A stretch of DNA of 64,000 nucleotides. Source: Rhizobiaceae bacterium. Lineage in GTDB: Bacteria; Pseudomonadota; Alphaproteobacteria; Rhizobiales; Rhizobiaceae. Of the stretch, positions 1 to 8,031 are shown one piece after another. The stretch covers positions 186,001 through 250,000 of the forward strand of contig JAEPOG010000004.1 of assembly GCA_017643025.1 (NCBI GenBank), read 5' to 3'. Every line of letters starts with the position of its first letter. The first letter of the stretch is position 1. Below the pieces are notes generated by a model that worked only from the letters and a program-made list of their open reading frames with translations, made no database searches and was not told the DNA's origin. A program made the translations under genes and the position numbers.

Positions 1-339
1 AATGCGGTTGTGCGAGCGCGCCGCGGCCACCGCGCGCTCGGCATCTGCGACAGACAGCGCGATCGGCTTTTCGACCAGCACGTCCTTGCCGGCCGCGACA
101 GCCTTCTGCGCATGCTCGGCGTGAAACTGCGGCGGCAGCGCCATGACCACGGCGTCGATGTCGTCGCGCGCATAGAGCGCCTCGGGATCGACCGCGAGGC
201 AGTCATGCTCGATCGCGAAGCCCTCAGCGCGGGCGGCGTTTACGTCTGATACGGCATGGAGGGCGCCCAGCGCCTTCAGCGTCCGGACGTGGTTACTTCC
301 CCAATAGCCACAACCCAGGACGGCTATGCGCGGTGCCAT
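1..339 (-). CDS. Gfo/Idh/MocA-family oxidoreductase (partial, N-terminal part)
   Basis: Reading the minus strand from the ATG at 339-337 gives a protein beginning MAPRIAVLGCGYWGSN, followed by a GKDVLVEKPIALS segment near residue 92. The GCGYWG stretch is the Rossmann NAD(P)-binding turn, and the EKP motif is typical of Gfo/Idh/MocA sugar or inositol dehydrogenases. An AAAGAGAGA purine run precedes the start. The gene runs off the left edge of the window, so only about 113 residues are visible and the substrate cannot be told. It lies on the chromosomal side of the tRNA and reads away from it, so it is probably host backbone rather than island. Confidence 0.85.
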   Translation of the reverse strand, partial: MAPRIAVLGCGYWGSNHVRTLKALGALHAVSDVNAARAEGFAIEHDCLAVDPEALYARDDIDAVVMALPPQFHAEHAQKAVAAGKDVLVEKPIALSVADAERAVAAARSHNRI

Positions 340-461
340 TCTCTCTTTGCCTTGATTGCGCCGCGCCTCAATAGACCCGTGCCCCGAACTGCTCAACCCC
401 AACCCTTGATAATGGTTGATATGGCTCGTGAAAACGGGGGAAACAGCCTTGCCCGCAATGC

Positions 462-490
462 TTGACAGTCGCTCGGCCAAAACCTTATAT
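462..490 (+). promoter_or_regulatory. sigma-70 promoter of the tRNA-Met gene
   Basis: A perfect -35 box TTGACA (462-467) is separated by 17 bases from a -10-like TTATAT (485-490). Transcription would begin near 497, about 28 bases before the tRNA. The spacing and position make this a convincing promoter for the tRNA. Confidence 0.75.
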
Positions 491-524
491 CCGCGCGACT
501 TCAGGGCGGGCCCGCCCTTCCTGG

Positions 525-601
525 GGCGGAGTAGCTCAGTTGGTTAGAGCAGAGGAATCATAATCCTTGTGTCGGGGGTTCAAATCCCTCCTCCGCTACC
601 A
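525..601 (+). tRNA. tRNA-Met (anticodon CAT)
   Basis: The 77-nt gene has a 7-bp acceptor stem (GGCGGAG with CTCCGCT), the D-arm segment TAGCTCAGTTGGTTAGAGC, an anticodon loop with CAT (GAATCATAATCC), a T-arm GGGGGTTCAAATCCC and an encoded 3' ACCA. The sequence resembles the elongator tRNA-Met of alphaproteobacteria. A CAT anticodon could also belong to a lysidine-modified tRNA-Ile, which sequence alone does not exclude. Its 3' 45 bases are repeated at 58628-58672, so the gene served as an integration site and was left intact by the insertion. Confidence 0.93.
557..601 (+). repeat. attL: 45-bp direct repeat at the tRNA-Met 3' end
   Basis: The 45 bases from the anticodon loop to the terminal CCA (ATCATAATCC ... 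CGCTACCA) are identical to 58628-58672. Identity stops at the base before (A versus C) and right after the CCA. Such a 3'-tRNA duplication is the usual trace of site-specific insertion by a tyrosine recombinase. Confidence 0.88.
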
Positions 602-671
602 TATAAATTCTCAATAAAATCAATAATTTAAGCAGCTGTTACTCCGCGCGAACTGCCGTTTTCATGTTACG

Positions 672-1226
672 CTATGTTGCAACTGAGTACCCTTGATTTT
701 CGCCAGCCTTGGCCGCACCGTAGAGGACGAGGTTCTTGACGCCGTCCTTGCGGTAGGGCGGGCCGCCGCGGCGCGCGCAGTCGGACGAGATGTTGACGAT
801 GACGCCGCCGGAGCCACCGAGTTTCGCGGACATGCGCTTCACCGCCTCGCGGCTGCAGATAACAGCCGATGTGAGGTTGAGCGCGATGATTCCAGCGATC
901 TGGACCATTGGGGAATCGACGAGCTGGTTGCCGACCGGAGCCTCTTTGAACCGCGAGCCGCCGGCATTATTGACGAGCGCGGGCAGCCGGCCGAGCCTGG
1001 TGTCCACCTCCTCGAACATGCTCAGGACGTCGGCCTCGTTCGTCACGTCGGCGCCGACGGCGATCGCCTCGCCGCCGCCTGCGACGATCTCTTTCGCCAG
1101 CTTCTCGGCCGCGTCCGGGGACGCATTGTAGTTGATGGCGATCTTGTAGCCGCCCGCTGCGGCGCTCCTGCATATGGCGGCGCCGATGCCGCGGCTGCCG
1201 CCGGCAACCAGAACCGTTCCTGCCAT
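672..1226 (-). pseudogene. Truncated short-chain dehydrogenase/reductase (SDR)
   Basis: The product starts MAGTVLVAGGSRGIGAAIC, with the SDR cofactor glycine motif, an NNAGG motif and a YGAAKAG active-site (YxxxK) segment. It ends only about ten residues past the active-site Lys, with an unrelated tail (ENQGYSVAT). A normal SDR has about 250 residues; this has 184, so the substrate-binding third is missing. The start is set by GGAGG six bases upstream of the ATG at 1226. The break lies about 90 bases from the island's left border, which fits a deletion that may also have removed an integrase. No operator motif precedes it. Confidence 0.7.
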
Positions 1227-1662
1227 GAATTCCTCCATCGAAATCGGACGGATGGCTAGCACAGAGGTGCCTGCCGGTCGCTGTTCATTTCCTGCAAATC
1301 GCGCGCATGGCGCTCAGGGCGATAGAGTCTGATCGTGTGCGATCTGCGCCTCGCCGATCTCGGGAACTAAAGTGGTATGCGCGGGGCGCTGGCGGGTGGT
1401 TTGGCAGGGAAGGGAAAGCGCCACCAATGCATTCGTGTTGCCCGCCAAGGCTGTGGGCGTCGCATCAGGACGTTCTGGCGACGGCTTCCGCCATGCCTTC
1501 GGCGCGTGCGGCAGCGAGCTCGCAGCCAGCCCCTTCCAAAGGGTCGCTAATTCTGATCGCCGCGGTCACAACTCTTCCGAGCCTTACAGAGAAGGCACGT
1601 GGCGATGGTCTTCCGTTGCGCACGATCCATTGAAGTACATCGACTCTCAGCGACCGCAATTA
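1227..1662. other. Intergenic stretch without a convincing gene
   Basis: About 430 bases between the SDR remnant and the RidA gene. Short open frames exist on both strands, for example 1465-1659 minus, but none has a recognisable domain, a good ribosome binding site or an operator motif. It may be degenerate sequence near the decayed island end. Confidence 0.5.
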
Positions 1663-2055
1663 CTACTTTCGTGATCCGGAAATGCCGGACACTGCTGCGA
1701 CTGCTTCCACCTCGAGAAGCAATTCAGGCAACAGCAGCGCTTTGACAATGACCGCCGTTCCGCACGGCGGATGCCTGCCGACCAGTTCGGATTTCACCTG
1801 CGCGTAGGCGGGATAGAAAGCGGCATCGGTCAGATAGCAACGCAGAAGGATGAGGTCCGACAACCCAGCCCCGGCCTCGCTTAGGACCGCATCGAGATTC
1901 GTGAAACATTGCCTAGCCTGAGCCTCCGGGTCGCCGGTGCCCACCGGTGCGCCGTTTCGCAGCGCCACCTGACCCGAAACGTACACCAGACCATTGTGTA
2001 TGACAGCCTGGCTCATGCCTTCGAACTTCAGTCCAGGGGGGTTGTATCGCTCCAT
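1663..2055 (-). CDS. RidA/YjgF-family enamine/imine deaminase
   Basis: A 130-residue protein of typical RidA length. It has the N-terminal FEGMSQAVIHNGLVYVSGQV segment and the LSDLILLRCYLTD helix-strand region of the family. RidA proteins hydrolyse reactive 2-aminoacrylate-type enamines, and many catabolic versions act on related imines. It follows the PLP-dependent aminotransferase by 21 bases on the same strand, so the two form an operon. A RidA next to a PLP enzyme makes sense because PLP enzymes release enamine intermediates. Transcription probably starts from the operator-bearing promoter at 3378-3396. Confidence 0.85.
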   Translation of the reverse strand: MERYNPPGLKFEGMSQAVIHNGLVYVSGQVALRNGAPVGTGDPEAQARQCFTNLDAVLSEAGAGLSDLILLRCYLTDAAFYPAYAQVKSELVGRHPPCGTAVIVKALLLPELLLEVEAVAAVSGISGSRK

Positions 2056-2076
2056 GAGGACAACCTGGTGGATTTG

Positions 2077-3303
2077 CTACTCAGCGGCGTCGCGCCGGGC
2101 GGTTTCCTTCAGGATCGCGCCCAGCCGCGCAATGCCGTCGGCGATCGTCTTTTCGCTGACATGGCTGTAGGCAAGACGCAGGAACTTGCGATCGTCGCCG
2201 ACGCCGGAAAAACGCTCGCCGGGGCGGAAGAAGATACCTTCCTTCGCAGCGCGCGCGGCAGCAGTGTCCCAGTCGACCCGGTCGTCAATCTCCACCCAGA
2301 TGTAGAACGAGCCCTGCGGCATGTTGAACCGGACATAGTCGCCGCAATGCTCGCGCAGCGCCTTCGCGGCGGTCGCGGCCTTGGAGCCGTAGACCTTGTT
2401 GACCTTTTCGATGTGCGGCTCCAGCAACCCTTCGGCCATGAAGCGGTCGAGAATGCGCGCGATCCATTGCGCGACGCCGAGATCCTGGCGCATGACCGCC
2501 AGCGGCTCGATCGCCGCGGGATCGCCGACAAACCAGCCCATGCGCAGCGCTGGCGCGATCACCTTCGAGAACGAGCCGCACTGGATGACCCTGGCATTCT
2601 TGTCGAGGCTGAGCAGGGTCGGCAACGGCTCGCCGGCGAAGCGCAAGTCGGCATAGACGTCGTCCTCGACGATCATGAAGTCGCGCTTGCTGGCCAATTC
2701 GACGAGCAGCTTGCGCCGTGGAACGGACATTTCGGTGCCGGTCGGCGTCTGGAAGGTGGGGATGGCATAGACCATCTTCACCCGCTTGCCCTCGCCCTCG
2801 ATCGTGTCGATCAGGGCTTCGAGTTCCTCGACAACCATACCCTTGTCATCGAGCGGCAGCGTGCGGATTTCCGCGCCCGACATCTGCGCGAAACGCAACG
2901 CATAGGGAAAGGACGATGCTTCGGCGATGACGACGTCGCCCGGATCGAGATAACCGGCCATCGCAAGCGCGATGCCCTGCACCGAACCGGAGGTCAGGAT
3001 CACGCCCTCGTGACCGAAATCGTGCCCCTGCATGGCCGCCGTGCGGTCGGCGATGCGCTTGCGCAGACCGCGATAACCGAAGACCAGTTCCTCGTAGCCG
3101 GTCTTGGGATCGAAATAGTCGAGAACCGACGGTCCGTCCTCGTCCAGCACCTGACGCGCGAGCCGGACCAGATCAGTGATCGGAAATGTCTCGGGCGCGG
3201 CCAGACCCTGGTCGAAATTGAAGACCGCTGGCACTTCCGGATCGGGGAAAAACAGGCTGGGTCCAGTGTTTGACGCCTTCGCGCGTAATTGTGCTGCCGA
3301 CAT
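2077..3303 (-). CDS. PLP-dependent class I/II aminotransferase
   Basis: A 408-residue fold-type I aminotransferase. It shows the TSGSVQGIALA segment near residue 105, the aromatic and Asp cofactor contacts (IVEDDVYADLRF), and the Schiff-base lysine in GSFSKVIAPALRMGW. It lacks the N-terminal GntR domain of MocR regulators, so it should be an enzyme. The start at 3303 is chosen because GGAGGA lies six bases upstream; an in-frame ATG at 3354 has no such signal. It heads an operon with RidA. Its substrate is unknown. Mycobacterial KstR2-regulon neighbourhoods also contain an aminotransferase (AspB), but orthology here is not shown. Confidence 0.82.
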   Translation of the reverse strand: MSAAQLRAKASNTGPSLFFPDPEVPAVFNFDQGLAAPETFPITDLVRLARQVLDEDGPSVLDYFDPKTGYEELVFGYRGLRKRIADRTAAMQGHDFGHEGVILTSGSVQGIALAMAGYLDPGDVVIAEASSFPYALRFAQMSGAEIRTLPLDDKGMVVEELEALIDTIEGEGKRVKMVYAIPTFQTPTGTEMSVPRRKLLVELASKRDFMIVEDDVYADLRFAGEPLPTLLSLDKNARVIQCGSFSKVIAPALRMGWFVGDPAAIEPLAVMRQDLGVAQWIARILDRFMAEGLLEPHIEKVNKVYGSKAATAAKALREHCGDYVRFNMPQGSFYIWVEIDDRVDWDTAAARAAKEGIFFRPGERFSGVGDDRKFLRLAYSHVSEKTIADGIARLGAILKETARRDAAE

Positions 3304-3377
3304 TGTTGCTCCTCCCGTGACGCTGCGGCGCTGGCCGCAATCCTCCACATTCACGCTATGAGCACCTTCCCTGCCGG

Positions 3378-3396
3378 CATCGTTGGGATGGACTAG
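3378..3396 (-). promoter_or_regulatory. Island operator site 1a
   Basis: Minus strand reads CTAGTCCATCCCAACGATG, facing the aminotransferase-RidA operon; its proximal end is 74 bases before that start codon. The right arm deviates at two bases from GGACGATG. Confidence 0.6.
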
Positions 3397-3418
3397 TCGC
3401 GAACGGGTATTCCCTCAC

Positions 3419-3437
3419 CTAATCAATCCGGACGAGG
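3419..3437 (+). promoter_or_regulatory. Island operator site 1b
   Basis: Plus strand reads CTAATCAATCCGGACGAGG, facing the flavoprotein-SDR-SDR operon 58 bases ahead. With site 1a it gives one site per direction in this divergent promoter region. Confidence 0.6.
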
Positions 3438-3495
3438 CAGGTTTTGGCTGGGGCGCGTCCAATCGCGCGCAACGCCAGGCCGCAGCGAGAAGCAC

Positions 3496-4872
3496 GTGCA
3501 GAAAGACACCGCATACAATGCCGATGTCATCATCGTCGGATCAGGCGCGGCGGGCCTGATGGCGGCGGTAGAAGCGGCGGCCGCCGGCGCAAAGGTGCTG
3601 GTGCTGGAATCGGAAGCGCAGACCGGCGGCAGCACACGTCTCTCCGGCGCCTATGTCGCGTTGTGCGAGACGCCGCTGCAGCCAGGAACGCGCGCCGAGT
3701 TTCTCGACGATCTGCTGGAGTCCCACCAACACGACTGCCAGAAGGACCTTTCGCGGCTCTATGCGGAGGAAGCGCCCCACACCTGGAAGCAGCTCGACGG
3801 GCTCGGCATCCATTTCGTACGGACATTCCAGTTCGCCCATATGTCCAAACCCTGGGCACATGAACTCAGCGGCGAGCGCATGGGCGGCGGCGCCGAGATT
3901 GTGACGGTTCTCGAATCCGCCGCGCGCGCAAGGGGTGTCGCGATCGTTGCCTCTACGCGCGCGCGCAGACTCATCCTCGATAACGGACGCGTCATTGGCG
4001 TAACCGCCGAACGCGGTGGACGGACTTTCCCATATCGCTCCCGCTCGGTACTTCTGGCTTCGGGCGGATTCACCCGGAACCGCGACCTGATCAGAAACTT
4101 CGGCCGGCCGGGGGCGGAGCAGATCTTGCCGCTGACCGGCGAAGGCTCGCGCGGCGACGGGCTGGTCATGGGGATGGCTGCCGGAGCGGGCACGGCCTAC
4201 ATGACCGCCGGCGTGGCGCCCACGGCGCCGACCGATCCGGCCACCGGCAAGGGCGTCATGATGCTTTATGCCGGTGCGATTGCCGTCAACAAGGCGGGCA
4301 AACGCTTCTGTCGCGAATCCGATCTCTATATCGACACATGCTGGGCCGCCCTCGCCCAGCCCGACGCGGCGTTTGTACAGGTCTACGACAACCGCATGCG
4401 CGAGAATTATGCGCAGACCATGATGGGCAAGGTGCTCACGGGCTTCGACGAGACCAGCGCCGGGTTGCTGGAGGGGTTGGCAACAGGGATCGCAAAGGCC
4501 GGCTACGACGCCGACGCCACCCTGGCGACCGTCGAAAGTTACAACGAAGCCGTCCGGACCGGCGGCGACAGCGAGTTCAACCGCACCAATCTGGTCGGGA
4601 ACTCCGGCGAATTGCTGCCGGTCGCGGAGCCGCCCTTCTACGCGGTCCACTGCTGCGCCGGGACCACGCATTTCAACGGCGGGCTTTCGGTAGATACCGA
4701 CATGGCTGTGCTGGACGTCTTCGGCGAGCCGATACCCGGCCTCTATGCGGCAGGCGAAACGACTGGCGGGTTCCACGGCGTCGGCTACATGTCGGGTACA
4801 TTCGTCGGCATGGCGCTGATTTTCGGGCGCGTGGCCGGGCGCAACGCCGCATTGACGGCTTCGACCTCGTGA
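3496..4872 (+). CDS. FAD-dependent dehydrogenase of the fumarate reductase/KstD superfamily
   Basis: A 458-residue flavoprotein. It has an N-terminal dinucleotide-binding motif (IIVGSGAAGLMAAVEAA, residues 12-28), the ESEAQTGGSTRLSGA flavin contact region, and a C-terminal PGLYAAGETTGGFHGVGYMSG segment that closes the FAD site. The superfamily includes fumarate reductases, tricarballylate dehydrogenase and 3-ketosteroid delta-1-dehydrogenases. The C-terminal THFNGGLSVDTDMAVLD stretch is closer to the fumarate reductase branch than to true KstD, and the protein is shorter than KstD (above 500). It may dehydrogenate a cyclic ketone or acid. Translation starts at GTG 3496. The stop overlaps the following SDR start (GTGA). 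Confidence 0.8.
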   Translation: MQKDTAYNADVIIVGSGAAGLMAAVEAAAAGAKVLVLESEAQTGGSTRLSGAYVALCETPLQPGTRAEFLDDLLESHQHDCQKDLSRLYAEEAPHTWKQLDGLGIHFVRTFQFAHMSKPWAHELSGERMGGGAEIVTVLESAARARGVAIVASTRARRLILDNGRVIGVTAERGGRTFPYRSRSVLLASGGFTRNRDLIRNFGRPGAEQILPLTGEGSRGDGLVMGMAAGAGTAYMTAGVAPTAPTDPATGKGVMMLYAGAIAVNKAGKRFCRESDLYIDTCWAALAQPDAAFVQVYDNRMRENYAQTMMGKVLTGFDETSAGLLEGLATGIAKAGYDADATLATVESYNEAVRTGGDSEFNRTNLVGNSGELLPVAEPPFYAVHCCAGTTHFNGGLSVDTDMAVLDVFGEPIPGLYAAGETTGGFHGVGYMSGTFVGMALIFGRVAGRNAALTASTS

Positions 4873-5624
4873 AACGGCTGGCAGGCAAGACCGCATTCGT
4901 CACCGGTGCGGCGTCCGGTATCGGACGCGCATCCGTCAGACTGTTCGCCACCGAGGGCGCCAATGTGGTGCTCATCGATATCGCCGAAGAAGCGGGCAAA
5001 GCGGTCGAGGCCGAGATCATTGCGGCAGGCGGCAAGGCGACGTTCCTCAAGACCGACGTGACCTCCGAGGATGGCATGGCGACAGCCTTTCGCACCGGTC
5101 TCGAACAATTCGGCCGCATCGACATCCTGCACAACAATGCAGGCGGATCGTCCGGCAGGGACGGCAGTCTCGTTACAGCTCCCATCGAGGAACTCTGGCG
5201 CGTGATGCGGCTCGACCTGCTCGGCACCATCCTCGCCTGCCGCAACGCCATTCCGGCGATGGTCAAGCAGGGCGGCGGGTCGATCATCAACATGTCGTCT
5301 GTGGTGAGCCTGATCGGCGTGCCCGATCTCGATTTCTACACCGCTGCCAAGGGCGCGGTCTCGGCCCTGACGCGAACGCTCGCGCGCCAGCATGCGGCGA
5401 GCAACATCCGGGTCAACGCGATCGCGCCGGGCATCACGATGACCGAACGCGTACTTGCCGCGTCGGGCGGCGACACGAGCCGGTTTCCGTTGTCGCAGAA
5501 ACAGATACTCGGCCCGGCCAGCCCGGAAGACATCGCCGCCGCAGCGCTCTACCTCGCTTCGGACGAAGCGACGAAGGTCACGGGCGTGGTATTGCCGATA
5601 GACGGCGGCGCGTCAGCGTGGTGA
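4869..5624 (+). CDS. Short-chain dehydrogenase/reductase (SDR)
   Basis: A classical 251-residue SDR: TGAASGIG cofactor motif near residue 12, NNAGG, catalytic Ser in INMSSVV, YTAAKGA active site and a C-terminal PIDGGASAW. An acidic residue after the second strand (LIDIAEE) suggests NAD(H) preference. It starts with a GTG that overlaps the flavoprotein stop codon, so translation is coupled. It is a close paralogue of the next gene: both carry the GGSxxRDG(S/P)L insertion after NNAG and similar ends. Two tandem related SDRs may act on opposite hydroxyl configurations or on different ring positions. The substrate is not known. Confidence 0.85.
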   Translation: MKRLAGKTAFVTGAASGIGRASVRLFATEGANVVLIDIAEEAGKAVEAEIIAAGGKATFLKTDVTSEDGMATAFRTGLEQFGRIDILHNNAGGSSGRDGSLVTAPIEELWRVMRLDLLGTILACRNAIPAMVKQGGGSIINMSSVVSLIGVPDLDFYTAAKGAVSALTRTLARQHAASNIRVNAIAPGITMTERVLAASGGDTSRFPLSQKQILGPASPEDIAAAALYLASDEATKVTGVVLPIDGGASAW

Positions 5625-5644
5625 AAGACGATCCGGAGGACAGT

Positions 5645-6400
5645 ATGGGACGTTTGGCGGGCAAGGTTGCCTTCATAACCGGCGCGAGCGGCGGCATCGG
5701 CGAAGTCACGGCCCGGCATTTCGCCACCGAGGACGCCAGGGTCGTTCTGGCGGCACGCAGCGCCGATCGCGGTGAGAAGATCGCCGAGGAAATCCGGGTC
5801 GCCGGCGGCGATGCCCTTTTTGTCGAGACCGATGTCACCGAACCGGACAGCGTTTCAGCCGCATTCGACGCCGCCTTCGCGCATTACGGGCGCCTCGACG
5901 TGCTGTTCAACAATGCGGGCGGGTCGACCTCCAGGGACGGGCCGTTGACCGTTGCGCCGCTCGATGAGTTCTGGCGCTGCATCAAGCTCGATCTGTTCGG
6001 CACCTGGCTGTGCAGCCGTGCCGCCATTCCCCTGATGCAGAAGTCCGGCGGCGGATCGATCATCAACTCGGCTTCAATTGTCGGCGAGATGGGTATTCCC
6101 AACCGCGACGCATATACTGCCGCAAAAGGCGGCGTGATCGCCCTTACGCGCTCGATGGCGGTCGAGTTCGCTGCCGACAACATCCGTGTCAATGTGGTCA
6201 TACCAGGGGCCGTTACCACCGAGCGGGTGAAAGCGTTCTTCGAAAAGGAACCGCATCTGAAGAAGCAGGAGGAGGCATATCTGCTCGGCTTCTCCGATCC
6301 AATCGACGTCGCCAATGCGGCGCTGTTCCTCGCCTCCGACGAGGCACGCCGCACGACCGGCCACAAACTCCCGGTGGACAGCGGCATTCTGATTTCCTGA
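5645..6400 (+). CDS. Short-chain dehydrogenase/reductase (SDR), tandem paralogue
   Basis: A 251-residue SDR with TGASGGIG, NNAGG, catalytic Ser in INSASIVG and YTAAKGG. The AARSADR stretch after the second strand carries Arg rather than Asp, compatible with NADP(H). The start at 5645 is favoured because CCGGAGG lies a few bases upstream; an upstream in-frame GTG would overlap the previous gene. It is the last gene of the 3496-6400 operon. Its similarity to the preceding SDR points to a local duplication. Confidence 0.85.
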   Translation: MGRLAGKVAFITGASGGIGEVTARHFATEDARVVLAARSADRGEKIAEEIRVAGGDALFVETDVTEPDSVSAAFDAAFAHYGRLDVLFNNAGGSTSRDGPLTVAPLDEFWRCIKLDLFGTWLCSRAAIPLMQKSGGGSIINSASIVGEMGIPNRDAYTAAKGGVIALTRSMAVEFAADNIRVNVVIPGAVTTERVKAFFEKEPHLKKQEEAYLLGFSDPIDVANAALFLASDEARRTTGHKLPVDSGILIS

Positions 6401-6414
6401 ATGCGTTTCTGGCT

Positions 6415-6433
6415 TTAGTCTCATCAGACGATG
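6415..6433 (+). promoter_or_regulatory. Island operator site 2
   Basis: Reads TTAGTCTCATCAGACGATG, 59 bases before the acyl-CoA ligase start at 6493. It lies just after the stop codon of the preceding SDR, so the ligase can be transcribed separately. Confidence 0.7.
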
Positions 6434-6492
6434 ACGAAACACGCCCGCAAACGGTTGATGCGCCAGCCCGATATTCGCCCCGGAGGAACGCG

Positions 6493-8031
6493 ATGGAAAT
6501 CCTGAGCCAGATGCTCGCCCGCAATCTGACGCTCGTTCCCGATCGCGATTTCATCGTCACCGACGCCGAAACGATCACATACCGCGAATTCGGAGAACGC
6601 ACCGCGAAGCTCGCCAATGTGCTTGCCGCGCACGGAGTCGGCAGAGGCGATCGGGTCGGCCTCTATCTACCCTCCACGCCGCTGATGGCTATCGCCTTTT
6701 GGGCTTGCCAGAGGCTCGGCGCCATCCCTGCCCCTGTCAGCGCGATGCTGCGCCATGCGGAGCTGCGCAAGATCGTAGACCGCACGGGCATGAAGGCAAT
6801 TGTCGCGGATGGCTCGACCTATCCCTATTTTTCCGAGATACGGTCCGAGTTCAGCGCCCTCGCCCATTGTTTCGTCGCCGGCGGAGCGGCCGAAGGCGCT
6901 GATGATCTCGACGCGCTGATGAGCGAGGCGGCGGTGGGGTTCGCCAATGTTGCCTGCGCGCAGTCCGATACCGCCTCGCTGTTTTTCACCTCCGGCACCA
7001 CCGGCACGCCCAAGGGCACGGCGCAATCGCATTTCGCGGTGCATGCCACGCTGCGCGACATGATGGTGTCCCACCGCTCGCGCTATGGTAGCGAGGTCTA
7101 TCTCTGCGCCGTGCCGCTGTTCACCAATTTCGGGCTGACGGTGACACTCAATCTGTGCCTCTACACGGGCGGCACCATCGTTCTGCACGAACGCTGGGAC
7201 ACCGAAAAGGTGCTGGCCGACATCAGCCGCTACAAGGCGACCTATTTCGGCGGCACGCCGACCATGTATGTCTACATGGTCAATGAATACGACGCCTCGC
7301 GGCACGATCTGTCCACATTGCGCATCTGCACCACAGGCGGCTCGCCGGTTCCGCAGCCGGTGATCCGCAAGTTCGAGGAGTTCTCCGGCGTGAAGGTGGC
7401 GCAGGTCTACGGCGCGACCGAGACATGCGGCCAGAACGTGATGGAGCCGACTACCGGCATCCGCAAGGCAGGCTCGACCGGTGTACCGGTGGGGTCCTCG
7501 CGCATCCATATCGTCGATGACGACCTCAACGAGCTCGCCACCGGCGAAATCGGGGAAGTCATCATCGGCGGCGACTGCGTGGCGCAGGGCTACTACAGCG
7601 ACCCGGACGCGACCGCGGAAGCCTTCACGTCGCTCGGCTGGAAATCCGGTGATCTCGGCTATATCGACGAGGACGGCTTCCTGTTCATCGTCGACCGTAA
7701 GAAGGACGTTATCTTCACCGGCGGGCATAACATCTACCCGCTTGAGGTGGAGAGTGCGCTCTACCGCCATCCCGACGTCGCGATGTGCGCGGTGGTCGGC
7801 GCGCCGGACGAGGAGAAGGGCGAAATTCCCGTGGCGGTGATCGTGAGGACCGCGGGCGCGACGGCAAGTGCGGAAGACATCCGCCAGTGGTGCCGCGAGC
7901 AGCTCGCCGCCTACAAGGCGCCGCGCCGGGTAGAGTTCATCGACAACATGCCGGTTGAGGCAGCCAAGATCCGCAAGCGCGAACTGATTGAAGCGCTGAA
8001 GGCAGGATCTCTGGACAGGTTCCGCGACTAG
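6493..8031 (+). CDS. Class I adenylate-forming acyl-CoA synthetase
   Basis: A 512-residue ANL-superfamily enzyme. The AMP/phosphate loop FTSGTTGTPKGTAQ is near residue 165, YGATETCGQ near 305, the SGDLGYIDEDGF hinge Asp near 390, and GGHNIYPLEVE follows. The C-terminal catalytic-lysine region reads PVEAAKIRKREL, so the Lys is kept although the usual TGK is AAK. It should activate a carboxylic acid as its CoA thioester. It differs clearly from the FadD3-like ligase at 51974, so the island carries two ligases, perhaps for a side chain and for the ring propionate. GGAGGAA precedes the ATG. Its stop and that of the convergent SDR share CTAG (8028-8031). Confidence 0.88.
   Translation: MEILSQMLARNLTLVPDRDFIVTDAETITYREFGERTAKLANVLAAHGVGRGDRVGLYLPSTPLMAIAFWACQRLGAIPAPVSAMLRHAELRKIVDRTGMKAIVADGSTYPYFSEIRSEFSALAHCFVAGGAAEGADDLDALMSEAAVGFANVACAQSDTASLFFTSGTTGTPKGTAQSHFAVHATLRDMMVSHRSRYGSEVYLCAVPLFTNFGLTVTLNLCLYTGGTIVLHERWDTEKVLADISRYKATYFGGTPTMYVYMVNEYDASRHDLSTLRICTTGGSPVPQPVIRKFEEFSGVKVAQVYGATETCGQNVMEPTTGIRKAGSTGVPVGSSRIHIVDDDLNELATGEIGEVIIGGDCVAQGYYSDPDATAEAFTSLGWKSGDLGYIDEDGFLFIVDRKKDVIFTGGHNIYPLEVESALYRHPDVAMCAVVGAPDEEKGEIPVAVIVRTAGATASAEDIRQWCREQLAAYKAPRRVEFIDNMPVEAAKIRKRELIEALKAGSLDRFRD

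Noticed and set aside
1465..1659. 64-residue minus-strand open frame upstream of the SDR remnant
   Set aside because: No domain recognised, no ribosome binding site, and no operator motif; it may be remnant sequence.
1909..3273. 454-residue plus-strand open frame
   Set aside because: It lies fully opposite the aminotransferase and RidA genes, which have clear domains; the frame is a by-product of GC-rich codon use.
3496..4872. Calling this flavoprotein a 3-ketosteroid delta-1-dehydrogenase (KstD)
   Set aside because: It is shorter than KstD and its C-terminal FAD segment resembles the fumarate reductase branch; only the superfamily is supported.
3541..4896. 451-residue minus-strand open frame
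   Set aside because: Antisense to the FAD-dependent dehydrogenase, which has intact motifs; no recognisable protein family in the antisense frame.
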